A stretch of DNA of 16,709 nucleotides from an uncultured Flammeovirgaceae bacterium (GTDB lineage: Bacteria; Bacteroidota; Bacteroidia; Cytophagales; Cyclobacteriaceae), in NCBI GenBank assembly GCA_946480685.1, contig CAMLLI010000007.1, forward strand, positions 1 to 16,709. Reading direction: 5' to 3'. Below the pieces are notes generated by a model. The model saw only the letters and a list, made by a program, of their open reading frames with translations, was not told the origin of the DNA and ran no database searches. Positions 1 through 8,100 of the stretch are shown here, one piece after another. The position numbers were made by a program, and so were the translations under genes. Position 1 is the stretch's first letter, and each line of letters starts with the position of its first letter.

Positions 1-114
1 CTGGGCACCGGTGCGATCTATGAAAATAACATAGCCTCTCCGCTCCAGGTAAGCAAGGGACATATACTATATGATGCTTCTAAAAAATGGGAGTTAGATG
101 ATTTGTTAAAGTAA
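1..114 (+). CDS. C-terminal fragment of an unidentified protein
   Basis: Frame 1 is open from the first base to a TAA at 112-114 and gives 37 residues ending in KKWELDDLLK. The gene's start lies outside the window. The fragment runs convergently into the NmrA-like gene, with 13 bp between the two stop codons. Its composition looks like normal protein (charged, helical C-terminus), but it is too short for me to assign a family. It could be a chance reading frame, although the stop placed just before the opposing gene's stop fits a real gene end. Confidence 0.5.
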   Translation: MGTGAIYENNIASPLQVSKGHILYDASKKWELDDLLK

Positions 115-127
115 ACTTGAAAAACGA

Positions 128-997
128 TCAGTTTACAGCGCGTGCGTAGTCGGCCAACGTAGTGGCTGGACGCCCGAGTGTATTCCAGGATTCTTCGGCT
201 TCGAATTTCTCCGGATAGTTATTGAGTGCTTCAATGATGTGGTGCCCGTAGTTAACGGTATTACTGAAGAGCCCGACAAACTTCAGTACGGCAAGAGGTG
301 CGCGTGATATCGTCAGCTTTGTGCCCGTATAGGTATCGATAAAAACTTTGGCGGCTTCATCAGCTGTATAGCCTTCCGGGCCTTGTACGATATACTCTTT
401 GTTCTCATTCTTCAATACTTCGAAGGAACGGGCCACCCAGCGGCCATAATCTTTACCGGCAATGAAATACATTTTATGATGAGACGTACCTGCTAGTAAA
501 ATGCGATTACCTCGCCGATAGGTTGTCATGAAATTTTCCATGAACGTGGAGGGGTAAAATATAGTATACGGTATACCCGATGCTCTGATTTTTTCGAGCG
601 CTTCTTTCTTCAGATCGAACACCCACCAGTGGAAACCATTCATGCCCTGGTAATTCATAACCACCGAACTGATGATGGCAATACGTTTGATGTTATTCTT
701 CTTCGCTGCTGCTAGAATATTATCGATGCCTTCGCGTTCGGCATGCCAGGCATGTTTACTATCGGCCAGGTTTAAGTTCAGGTTAAGATATATACCGTCC
801 TGATCTTTCAAGGCGATATCTACATCGTGAACGTTCCGCAGATCACCGGTGCAATAGCGAATGCCTGCCGGTAACAGCTTGCGTGCTTTGGCCTCATCGC
901 GAACCATTGCTGTAACTTCGTGGTCTGCATCATACAACGCCTGCACTACCGGTCGCCCGATCATGCCTGTGCCTCCGATGACAGCGATCTTCTTCAC
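128..997 (-). CDS. NmrA-like / atypical SDR NAD(P)-binding protein
   Basis: This 289-residue protein belongs to the NmrA-like atypical short-chain dehydrogenase/reductase group. The N-terminus is a Rossmann beta-alpha-beta unit with the glycine-rich nucleotide-binding loop GGTGMIG at residues 8-14. Later stretches fit the family: IKRIAIISS, then KKEALEKIRASGIPYTIFYP followed by the STFMENF segment. Members bind NAD(P)H and act as redox sensors, quinone or isoflavone-type reductases, or epimerase-like enzymes. The substrate cannot be told from sequence. The start codon is GTG (995-997), 7 nt after the TGA of the upstream methionine aminopeptidase gene, so the two are almost certainly cotranscribed. 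The run YLNLNLNLADS at about residue 70 is a small, unusual alternating Leu/Asn repeat. The class call is firm, the precise function unknown. Confidence 0.85.
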   Translation of the reverse strand: MKKIAVIGGTGMIGRPVVQALYDADHEVTAMVRDEAKARKLLPAGIRYCTGDLRNVHDVDIALKDQDGIYLNLNLNLADSKHAWHAEREGIDNILAAAKKNNIKRIAIISSVVMNYQGMNGFHWWVFDLKKEALEKIRASGIPYTIFYPSTFMENFMTTYRRGNRILLAGTSHHKMYFIAGKDYGRWVARSFEVLKNENKEYIVQGPEGYTADEAAKVFIDTYTGTKLTISRAPLAVLKFVGLFSNTVNYGHHIIEALNNYPEKFEAEESWNTLGRPATTLADYARAVN

Positions 998-1004
998 GGC
1001 TGGA

Positions 1005-1763
1005 TCAGATGGCGTTCGATGCAGTTAAGATTACAGGAGCACCATCCGTGATCAGTATTGTATGCTCATGTTGGGCAACAAAACTTCCATCGCCTGTTAT
1101 TAATGTCCAACCATCGCCTTGGTCTTTTGCGTAGCTTGCCTTCGTAGAAATGAAAGTCTCAACGGCTACAACAGAATTTTTTCGGAAGCGCCCTGTATTA
1201 TACTTATCGTAGTAACAGGGGATTTCATTGGGGGCTTCATGCAAACTTCGCCCGACACCGTGCCCTACGAGATTACGAATTACTTTATACCCTGCGCGTT
1301 TTGCTTCGGTCTCGATCAGTAAACCAACCTCTGCAATCTTTACTCCGCCTCGTATATGTTGCAATGCTTTCGTAAGAATGCTGCGCGATGCATTCACCAG
1401 TTTACCGTGCTGGTGTATATCGTTGCCTAACACAAATGAACCTCCATTATCAGCCCAGTATCCGCCAAGCTCGGCTGATACATCGATGTTGATGAGATCG
1501 CCTTCTTTCAGAATCTTCTTTGCAGAAGGTATACCATGCGCAACTTCATGATTCACACTGATGCAGGTCCACCCCGGAAAACCATAGGTGAGGCGAGGAG
1601 CAGAGCGCGCACCTAACTGCTTCAGTATATTTCCCCCGTACTCGTCAAGCCCCAGTGTCGACATGCCGGGTTGTGCATATTCACGCATCATACGGAGTGT
1701 TGTACCGACAACTTCACTGATCTTTTTAATTCCCGCAAGGTCGCTTTGAGATTCGATAGACAT
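1005..1763 (-). CDS. map: type I methionine aminopeptidase
   Basis: This cytoplasmic metallopeptidase removes the initiator methionine from new proteins. At 252 residues it has the length of a bacterial MetAP1. All expected active-site residues can be placed: H76 in HGIP, metal ligands D94 (NIDV) and D105 (WADN), H168 in GHGVG, H175 in LHEAP, E202 in VETF and E233 in QHEHTIL. The usual PF after the E202-equivalent glutamate (normally EPF) reads ETF here, and GDTS-like sequence around D105 reads ADNGGS, so it is a somewhat diverged copy. It sits 12 nt behind the response-regulator gene and 7 nt ahead of the NmrA-like gene rather than in a ribosomal-protein or secY cluster. It may therefore be an accessory paralogue of a main map gene elsewhere. 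The ATG at 1761-1763 is the first possible start after the upstream stop. Confidence 0.92.
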   Translation of the reverse strand: MSIESQSDLAGIKKISEVVGTTLRMMREYAQPGMSTLGLDEYGGNILKQLGARSAPRLTYGFPGWTCISVNHEVAHGIPSAKKILKEGDLINIDVSAELGGYWADNGGSFVLGNDIHQHGKLVNASRSILTKALQHIRGGVKIAEVGLLIETEAKRAGYKVIRNLVGHGVGRSLHEAPNEIPCYYDKYNTGRFRKNSVVAVETFISTKASYAKDQGDGWTLITGDGSFVAQHEHTILITDGAPVILTASNAI

Positions 1764-1775
1764 AGTAAGAGATTT

Positions 1776-2927
1776 TTATATATACTTTTTAACGTCATCA
1801 GCAGAAATCTCGTCTCCGCTCATAATGACCAACCGTTCTACAACGTTGCGCAGTTCGCGAATGTTTCCGGTCCAGTTGTGATCTTTTAATTGAGCAAGTG
1901 CTTTCGCCTGGATCGTTTTCTTTTTCGCGCCATATTCATCTGCTATATCCAGCAGAAATTTATCCACCAGCAAGGGTATATCTTCTTTACGATCGTTCAA
2001 TGCCGGTACCTTAATTACAATAACGCTCAACCGGTGGTATAAATCTTCGCGAAAACGACTCTCTTCAATTTCCTTGCGCAGATCTTTATTGGTAGCGGCT
2101 ACCACGCGCACATTTACACTGATTTCTTTATCACCACCAACCCGTGTGATCTTGTTCTCTTGCAGCGCACGCAATACTTTAGCCTGTGCAGATAAACTCA
2201 TATCACCGATCTCATCGAGGAACAAGGTTCCGCCTTCAGCAAGTTCAAATTTACCGAGACGTTGTTTTATAGCCGAAGTAAAAGAACCCTTCTCATGTCC
2301 GAATAATTCACTCTCAATAAGTTCAGAAGGTATAGCAGCACAATTTACTTCAACCAATGGTCCGTCTGCACGCTTACTCTTCTCGTGTATCCAGCGTGCT
2401 ACAAGTTCTTTACCGGAACCATTCGGACCATTTACCAACACACGTGCATCGGTAGGTGCTACTTTTTCAATCATCTCCTTTACTGCAGCAATCGGCTCAG
2501 ACTCACCGATCATATCAAACTTTTTGGAGATCTTCTTCTTGAGTGTCTTCGTTTCCTTTACCAGGTTTGTTTTGTCGAGCGCATTGCGAAGTGTGATCTC
2601 AAGTCTGCCGAGATCAAATGGTTTCTGCAGAAAATCAAATGCACCTTTCTTCACAGCCTCTACGGCTACATCAATGGTACCATGTGCTGATATAATAATA
2701 AAGTTACTGCCTATACCGGCTTCCTTAGCTTTCTCCAATACTTCGAGACCATCCATCTTCGGCATTTTTATATCGCAGATGCAAAGGTCATAATTACCTT
2801 GTTCAAGTTTTTTAAATCCTTCTGCGCCATCGGCAGCTTCCTGCACTTCATGTTCTTTCTCTTCGAGAATCTCTTTCAGTATTGCGCGGATCTTGTTGTC
2901 GTCTTCAATGATGAGAATTTTTGCCAT
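1776..2927 (-). CDS. sigma-54-type response regulator without DNA-binding domain
   Basis: The 383-residue protein has an N-terminal receiver domain (about 1-118) with acidic pair D9/D10, phospho-acceptor D52, S80 and K102 (QKPF). A short charged linker leads to a sigma-54-activator AAA+ domain (about 138-370). Walker A is GPNGSGKE (167-174), Walker B is GTLFLDEIGD (233-242), the arginine-finger region is RFREDLYHRL (291-300) and sensor II is NIRELRN (355-361). The protein ends at residue 383, straight after ISADDVKKYI, so the C-terminal Fis-type helix-turn-helix of NtrC-like proteins is absent. The next gene starts 12 nt later, so no lost domain remains downstream. The sigma-54-contacting GAFTGA loop reads GSFTSA (214-219). 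It probably acts by phosphorylation-controlled ATPase activity from solution, as DBD-less FlgR and CtcC do. It is the first gene of the map/NmrA operon, and no histidine kinase is adjacent. Confidence 0.93.
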   Translation of the reverse strand: MAKILIIEDDNKIRAILKEILEEKEHEVQEAADGAEGFKKLEQGNYDLCICDIKMPKMDGLEVLEKAKEAGIGSNFIIISAHGTIDVAVEAVKKGAFDFLQKPFDLGRLEITLRNALDKTNLVKETKTLKKKISKKFDMIGESEPIAAVKEMIEKVAPTDARVLVNGPNGSGKELVARWIHEKSKRADGPLVEVNCAAIPSELIESELFGHEKGSFTSAIKQRLGKFELAEGGTLFLDEIGDMSLSAQAKVLRALQENKITRVGGDKEISVNVRVVAATNKDLRKEIEESRFREDLYHRLSVIVIKVPALNDRKEDIPLLVDKFLLDIADEYGAKKKTIQAKALAQLKDHNWTGNIRELRNVVERLVIMSGDEISADDVKKYI

Positions 2928-2943
2928 ACTTTTTAAGTTAAGC

Positions 2944-2978
2944 TGCGAGCTTTGAGTTTCGAGCTATGAGTTTATGAG
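2944..2978. repeat. heptamer repeat array A (TNNGAGY x5)
   Basis: Five consecutive 7-base units follow one pattern: tgcgagc, tttgagt, ttcgagc, tatgagt and ttatgag. The middle part also reads as a 14-base tandem repeat (2946-2959 and 2960-2973) with one mismatch. The array lies 17 bases upstream of the response-regulator start codon, so it is in that gene's leader or promoter region. The 7-base periodicity is shared with the arrays at 3528-3576 and 3741-3775, although the unit sequence differs. Function unknown. Confidence 0.6.
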
Positions 2979-2982
2979 ATCC

Positions 2983-3070
2983 ATTGCGCAGAGGGCACGA
3001 AGAAAGACACAAAGGTCATTGAGAAAAAGCTTTGTGTAACTCAGTGTCTTCTTTGTGTTCTCAGTGCAAT
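2983..3070. repeat. imperfect inverted repeat (large hairpin 1)
   Basis: The arm at 2983-3010 (attgcgcaga to aaagacac) pairs imperfectly with the arm at 3044-3070 (gtgtcttctt to agtgcaat). About 20 of 27 positions match, with a loop of about 33 bases. The right part also contains CTTTGTG twice (3030, 3051) and CTCAGTG twice (3040, 3060) in alternation. It lies between the response-regulator start and the RNase P terminator and contains no gene. The GAAGACAC core recurs in the hairpin at 3635-3674, which suggests a genome-wide repeat family rather than a one-off structure. Confidence 0.55.
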
Positions 3071-3081
3071 TTGGATTTGCG

Positions 3082-3122
3082 CTAAAATAGATAAACCTGC
3101 CAAGCTTTCGCGGAGCAGGTTT
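3082..3122 (-). terminator. probable intrinsic terminator of rnpB
   Basis: Read on the minus strand, AAACCTGC (3122-3115) pairs perfectly with GCAGGTTT (3100-3093) across a 14-base loop. It is followed by ATCTATTTT, a moderately T-rich tail. It begins 7 bases past the 3' end of the RNase P RNA, the expected place for its terminator. The + strand side has no T tract, so it is assigned to the minus strand only. Confidence 0.6.
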
Positions 3123-3129
3123 AAAAATT

Positions 3130-3520
3130 AACAAGCTTGTAAGCCGGGTTCTGTCATCCCGCGTAAGCGAGAGTCCTTATCATTTATCTGTCCTCGGTTT
3201 CACAACCGGGATCAATCAGTCTACCCGCTTCGGTACGCTCAACAAGTTGAGACGTGGAACGGGCCGCCCCAACCGAAGCCTATTTGACCTTTCAACGCGT
3301 AAGGTTTACCATGCCCCCGATGTTGCCACCGGAGCGGTGAGCTTTTACCTCGCCTTTTCACCTTTTCCCTCTCCGACAAAGTCGAAGCGGGTAGTTTGTT
3401 TTCTGTGGCACTATCTGTTCCTTCAGCATTATACTAAAGGACCTTCCTGTTAGGAAGTACGCTGCCCTGTGTTGCCCGGACTTTCCTCCCTCTTGCGAGA
3501 GCGATAAGGCGGCTTGCTGG
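3130..3520 (-). ncRNA. rnpB: RNase P RNA (class A)
   Basis: This is the catalytic RNA of ribonuclease P, which cuts the 5' leader from precursor tRNAs. On the minus strand the conserved 5' core GAGGAAAGTCCGGGC is at 3489-3475 and the matching 3' core ACAGAACCCGGCTT at 3154-3141. These form the universally conserved P4 region. Other class A landmarks in between are ACAGAAAACAAACTACCC, GGTGAAAAGG, GGTAAACC and AGATAAATGA. Helix P1 closes the molecule: AGCAAGC (3518-3512) pairs with GCTTGTT (3136-3130) through seven pairs including one G-U. This sets the ends to within a few bases. The length of about 390 nt fits a bacterial class A RNA. The + strand open frame inside it is not a gene. Confidence 0.96.
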
Positions 3521-3522
3521 TG

Positions 3523-3530
3523 TAAAGTTA
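3523..3530 (-). promoter_or_regulatory. possible -7 element of rnpB
   Basis: On the minus strand TAACTTTA matches the Bacteroidota -7 consensus TAnnTTTG at all but the last base. It lies directly before the predicted 5' end of the RNase P RNA at about 3518-3520, the right distance for a transcription start. I see no clear -33 element. The heptamer array begins at this point, so the element overlaps it. Confidence 0.35.
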
Positions 3531-3576
3531 ATCATTATCCGGTAATCGTTATCCGTTAGTAGTTATTCGTTATCCG
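3528..3576. repeat. heptamer repeat array B (TTANNCG-like x7)
   Basis: Seven adjoining 7-base units read on the + strand: ttaatca, ttatccg, gtaatcg, ttatccg, ttagtag, ttattcg and ttatccg. TTATCCG occurs three times, always in register. The array covers the region directly upstream of rnpB and would overlap its promoter. Array C at 3741-3775 carries the same family in inverted orientation. The 7-base period is not that of coding DNA. Confidence 0.65.
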
Positions 3577-3634
3577 AAAATTCATTTAGAAGAAAGGGCC
3601 AATCTCATATATGCTATATATAAGGTTACAAAAC

Positions 3635-3674
3635 AAAGAAGACACAAGTTCGGTTAAGTTCTTGTGTCTTCTTT
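3635..3674. repeat. perfect 14-bp inverted repeat (hairpin 2)
   Basis: AAAGAAGACACAAG (3635-3648) and CTTGTGTCTTCTTT (3661-3674) are exact reverse complements around a 12-base loop. There is no T tract on either side, so it is a poor intrinsic terminator. It shares the GAAGACAC core with the larger inverted repeat at 2983-3070. It lies almost exactly midway between the oppositely oriented heptamer arrays B and C, as if part of one symmetric element. Bases 3577-3740 otherwise hold only AT-rich sequence. Confidence 0.7.
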
Positions 3675-3740
3675 ATGTGCTTTACGATAAAGCAAACCAT
3701 GAAAGTAAAGCGGATCAGCCATATAGTATATATATAGCCG

Positions 3741-3775
3741 CAGTTAACGATTAACAATTAACGGATAACGCTTAA
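3741..3775. repeat. heptamer repeat array C (CNNTTAA x5), inverse of array B
   Basis: Five units on the + strand: cagttaa, cgattaa, caattaa, cggataa and cgcttaa. On the minus strand these read TTANNCG-like, including TTATCCG, so this is array B in inverted orientation. It ends just past the stop codon (TGA, 3779-3781) of the small hypothetical gene. It may be part of that gene's 3' region, but I see no terminator there. Confidence 0.62.
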
Positions 3776-3778
3776 CGG

Positions 3779-4192
3779 TCAATGAATATCCCTCCCCGTA
3801 AGCCGCATTTCATAATGATCGGCCAGCTGGGCAACTTCCTGGATCATTTCTCCAATCTGTTCCTGAGATACGGTTTCCGAAAGACACGATGCTTCTACTT
3901 TCAGGTAGCCATCTTCAATGATAAACTTGCTATAGTCAAAGCTCGCATTGCGTTCGAGCAGTGCTTTCAGATCGAGTGAAGAATTGAACTCACATACTTT
4001 CGAAGTGAAGAGTGTCTGCTCGCGACCTGATACCGGACTGGTCTGCACGCATGCCAGCACAGTTTGAAAACGACTCGTACTCAGTGGTACAACGATCACA
4101 GACTTGGTATGATCGTAGTCGGTATACTGACCACCTATATGTTCAGCGTACTGCTCAACATAATTCATAATGCCGGGTAATGTTTCTACCAT
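3779..4192 (-). CDS. hypothetical protein, possibly YbjN/CesT-like fold
   Basis: This is a 137-residue soluble protein with no signal peptide or membrane segment. The first half looks like beta strands (HTKSVIVVPL at 28-37, FQTVLACVQ at 42-50, QTLFTSKVCEF at 59-69). Then come a helix DLKALLERNA (74-83), the strand pair YSKFIIEDGYLKVEASCL (87-104), and a long C-terminal helix (about 108-127) ending AQLADHYE. The order, with a Leu-Leu-x-x-Asn helix before a strand that reports the 'content' of the protein, is reminiscent of YbjN or type III chaperone-like domains, which bind partner proteins. That resemblance is from memory of the pattern and unproven. The gene stands alone between the rnpB repeat region and the DUF2279 gene. 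The ATG at 4190-4192 is the only reasonable start. Confidence 0.7.
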   Translation of the reverse strand: MVETLPGIMNYVEQYAEHIGGQYTDYDHTKSVIVVPLSTSRFQTVLACVQTSPVSGREQTLFTSKVCEFNSSLDLKALLERNASFDYSKFIIEDGYLKVEASCLSETVSQEQIGEMIQEVAQLADHYEMRLTGRDIH

Positions 4193-4306
4193 ATCGAGTG
4201 GGATTTAGGTTTTTGTTATACGGAAGTTAAAAAAATAGCATGGTAATTCTAAATAGACTGGGGTAATTATTTAGTACAATGAATGCCTGAAAATAAAGTA
4301 TAAACG

Positions 4307-5188
4307 CTAAAAATGAAAGGCGTGGAAACGTGTTCCTTTCGAAGAGAACTCGAGGGCAGGTGCCGGTAACTTGATCATATTTGCAACGAAGATCAGCGTT
4401 TTAACAACCTTGGACCGCGTTCGGATGGCGGTAAGATCAAAGTCGAGTGAGATATAATATTGTCGATAAGGCGCAGCATAACCCGCCTCAATGTTCTGGC
4501 GATCGCGTGCATAGATCATTCCATCAGCACCATACCCTGCTGCCAGGTTCAGCCATTTGGGAAAGCGAATAAACTTGTCCATATCAACCGAAAGCCAATA
4601 GGTTTGTCCGTTGTAGTCTTTAAGAATCTCGCTGGTTAAACCATCACCGAGTATAGAGGGGCGTATCGTAGCATAGTCACTCCGTTGGAAGGAGAACTTC
4701 GGATATATACGTACTTCATTCCACAAACGTGTTTGTCCTAAATAGAAAGCAGCACCGGCTGCATCAGCAATCAGATCACCGGTGGAAGCGCCATACGCAT
4801 CGGAGAAACCGTCAAATATTTCTACCGGTATCAATACAGCAAAGCCTGCTATAGCTCCGATGAAGTCTGCCTTACGCGCGGGTACATTACACCACTGCAA
4901 GCTGCGCGAAGTACCATAGCTCAGGTAAAACGCAGAGTAAAAATGACCAATTTTATCAACCTGTTTCCATTCGGCATTGTCATCAAAAAAACGAAACGAC
5001 TGCCGGTCTGAATCTTTATACCATAAGTAGTTTAAGCCTGCAAGGGCGGTGCCATAACCTGCTATACCGGTAATAGTGACTGTGCGTAATCGCTTTTTGT
5101 TAATGGGAGGTAAGGAGTCGGTCTGTGCAAACAACCAGCATGGTAAAAGAAAAAAGATAATAAACAGGCTGTGCTTATTCCGTACCAT
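4307..5188 (-). CDS. DUF2279 family envelope protein
   Basis: This is a Bacteroidota envelope protein of the DUF2279 family; molecular role unknown. I start it at the ATG at 5186-5188 (an adjacent in-frame ATG ends at 5191). That gives a clean signal peptide (SLFIIFFLLPCWLFAQ) and an SD-like AAGGA eight bases upstream. The longer open frame to 5329 would put 47 basic, low-complexity residues before the signal peptide and overlap TamB by 155 bases, so I reject it. In the 293-residue product the conserved core is KIGHFYSAFYLSYG (about 79-92), then a hydrophobic segment with PVEIFDGFSDAYG (about 121-133) and GDLIADAAGA (about 137-146). The C-terminal half, rich in aromatic residues and alternating strands, may be a small beta barrel or periplasmic domain. 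The 14-nt overlap with tamB suggests translational coupling and a shared envelope role. Confidence 0.85.
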   Translation of the reverse strand: MVRNKHSLFIIFFLLPCWLFAQTDSLPPINKKRLRTVTITGIAGYGTALAGLNYLWYKDSDRQSFRFFDDNAEWKQVDKIGHFYSAFYLSYGTSRSLQWCNVPARKADFIGAIAGFAVLIPVEIFDGFSDAYGASTGDLIADAAGAAFYLGQTRLWNEVRIYPKFSFQRSDYATIRPSILGDGLTSEILKDYNGQTYWLSVDMDKFIRFPKWLNLAAGYGADGMIYARDRQNIEAGYAAPYRQYYISLDFDLTAIRTRSKVVKTLIFVANMIKLPAPALEFSSKGTRFHAFHF

Positions 5189-8100
5189 CATCCTCTTCCT
5201 TGATTGCATCGGTGTTATTGTTTGCCTTCTCTTCCGATGAAGACTGCTGTTGCTTCTTACGCTTCTTGCGTTCTGATATCCAGAGGTCTTTGATCTCATT
5301 GAAGCTTTGCGTGTGAATGATACTCGCACCTGTTGTCATCGCAGTCTGGTTATTCACCGAACTTAATATAGGGTTTACGTTCGTACGACTATACATCTTT
5401 ACCCGCAGTTTACCATCGGCCGTTAACATATAGTCAACGGTCCAGTCTCCCGCAAGACTCGATGGATTTTGTTGTGTACCTGTAGAGTTCGTAGCGTTGT
5501 TGGATGTATTATAGGTACCATCACCGGTTACACGCAAACGACCGTTGAGGAAAGTATACGACATACGAAGCTGGAATGTGTTGAAGCTCTCGGCATCCAT
5601 TGACCCTATATCTACATCCACCACAAGGTCTTCATCCACCTGGCTCATCCAGTGGCTAAGCTGGTTGGAGAACAATTCACTGAGACTGTTTACAACGGAC
5701 CCGCTGGTGCTCAATGATTCGGCCGGTGAGAATTTACGGAGTACAATAAGACTGAACACCTGGCGCTTTAACTCCTGCTCATCCAGTTTATTCTTGAACG
5801 CTGTAAAGAGTAAATCAAGATTTATAGCCTGCGTATTCGTCTGCACATTTTTAGGAAGATCCTTCGCGGTGATATCGAAGTTAATTTCCGGTGACATCAT
5901 CGGACCATCAAGTGTAAGTAATACCATTACCGGGTACCTGCGTTGCAATTGAGGAGATTCGGTTATACTTACCGAAGGATCGTTCATGGTAACAAGCGGA
6001 GCGAACGATGCCAGCTGATTATAAGTAGCATCGATATCAACCGTAGCTTTATACGGATCACCATACCAGGTAATGCGACTTCCTTTCCTGATAATAAATT
6101 CTTTGTTGATGATGTCGTAGAGCGTAAAGTTATACCAGCCTTCGGTGAACTCGAATGGCCCAAACATATTGAACTCGCCTTTGGTATCAAGTTGCAGGCG
6201 AAGATCACCAACACCGCGTCCGCGAATGATGTCACCCGACTTCATATCAAATATAATTTCACAGTATGCATCCGGAGTTACATCCAGGTTAAGGTCGAAT
6301 GAGAGACCGGTAATGTTTACTTTCTTGCGGATGTTCTGTTGAGCCGTTTTGGTATAGGTTGAGTCTTTGAAGTTAACAAACGTGATGAACTCTTTCTTGT
6401 TCACAGAGGAAGAGCCATTTAACGGTACATATATACGTGTATTCTTTTCCGTGCGGGCATTGGAAGATATACGAAGGTTCGAGAGCAGCCCGCTGAAGTT
6501 TACATCGCCGGTGGCATACGCCTGTCCGTAGAAGAGACTGTTATCTTTCATGGACGTGTTCAACACCTGGAAATTCCGGAAGTCAGCATCCATGTTGATG
6601 GCCATGTTGGAAAACGCCTGGTGTGTAATAGCTCCGTTCAGTCTTCCTTTGTTGCGTAATATATCCGTGAGCTCTATATCTTTAAAGAAGATCGATGTAG
6701 GTGTGAGACCGATGATACCGGTAAATCTATAGAGCGTTTTCAGATAGTTGATCATAATCTGGCCGTCTGATACTTGACCTTCACCGCGTATATCCGGCTC
6801 GGTAAGTTCACCGGTAATTTTAAATTCACCGGATACTGTGCCACCGATCTGTGAGAAGAATTCTTCAAGGAAAGGTTGTACAATGATAAGCTCTGCTTTG
6901 TCGAGGTTCGCTGTTAGGTTCAGCGGACTATATTCCCGCGAAGGGTTATAATCACCGGCCACGTTCACAATGCGTGTACCCATGCGATCAACAAACAGGT
7001 TAATGTCCAGCTTATGCTCCACGGTGTCCCAATGATTCTTGCCGACAACATCACCGATCAGAAAATCATCCACCTTGAAATTCTGTATACTCAGATCATT
7101 TTGAATAACGGGCTTCCGGTAAAAGTTGCTCATGTTGATATGCGCATCCGTTACACCGGCAATCTTTTTATTGGTAAGAACATTGAAGAGGGAGAGCTCG
7201 AGACTATCTATATATAGCGATATAACTTTGGAAGGATCTTTGGAAATCTTTCCATCGAGCTTGATCGATTGTTGTTCGTTCAGCAACGCCAGATTGGAGA
7301 ATGTCCAATCGCTGCCGTTGATTGCTATATAGTTATCCCGTGCAAACGACCACTTGCGTTCGAGTAATTGTAACTCGGAAGGAAGCATGGATATAACCGT
7401 ACTGTCTTGCTGAAAATCGACACCGCCTTGCAGACGCATATAGTTGGATTGTCCGTCATGATCAGCATCGAGTGAGAAGTCAATGTGGTTACGGTTCCAG
7501 ATCGCTTCTGCCAGAAGATTTTTAGTCTGAAGATTTTTATTCAGAATCTGTTTATCAGAAGTAACGGTGAGCATCGAGAGTACACTCGTGCTGTCCGAGA
7601 TCTTCGATACGGTTAACTCTATATTTGAGTTGACAAACGTTTTGCCTTCATACTTCAGCGAGTCAAATTCAGAGTATATATTGAAGATCGTTGTTCGGCC
7701 GCTGGTAAATTTACCGTCAAACCTGGTGTTGGGCGAAAGACTTAAATCAATATTGAAAAGATCGGTTATCGGTTTTATATCTTTCAGGTTGATGGCGAGT
7801 TGTGCCTGATATGATTTTGGTCTGCGTACCTTCTGACTATAGTATTCCGCGATCTGCTGTTTGTCGTTTTTCAGGTTCAACAGAATTTCTTTCACCAGTG
7901 TCTCTACATCCGAAGATATATCGGAGAAATAGTAGTCACCTTTAGCTTCTACGTCCACCAGGGTAGATTGTACCCGGAAGAGCCGGTTGCCTTTATCGCG
8001 TTGCGCATCGAGTTGTATAGCATCGAGCGAAAGTTCCTGATCTTTATATAGCACCACGAGGTTGTGTACATTCGCTGTTCCGCGAAGCGAGTCGAGCGTG

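Noticed and set aside
3247..3453. A 68-residue + strand open frame
   Set aside because: It lies wholly inside the RNase P RNA gene on the other strand, and its product has no protein-like features.
5189..5329. N-terminal extension of the DUF2279 gene
   Set aside because: It would place 47 basic, low-complexity residues ahead of a good signal peptide and overlaps the tamB C-terminal coding region by a further 141 bases.
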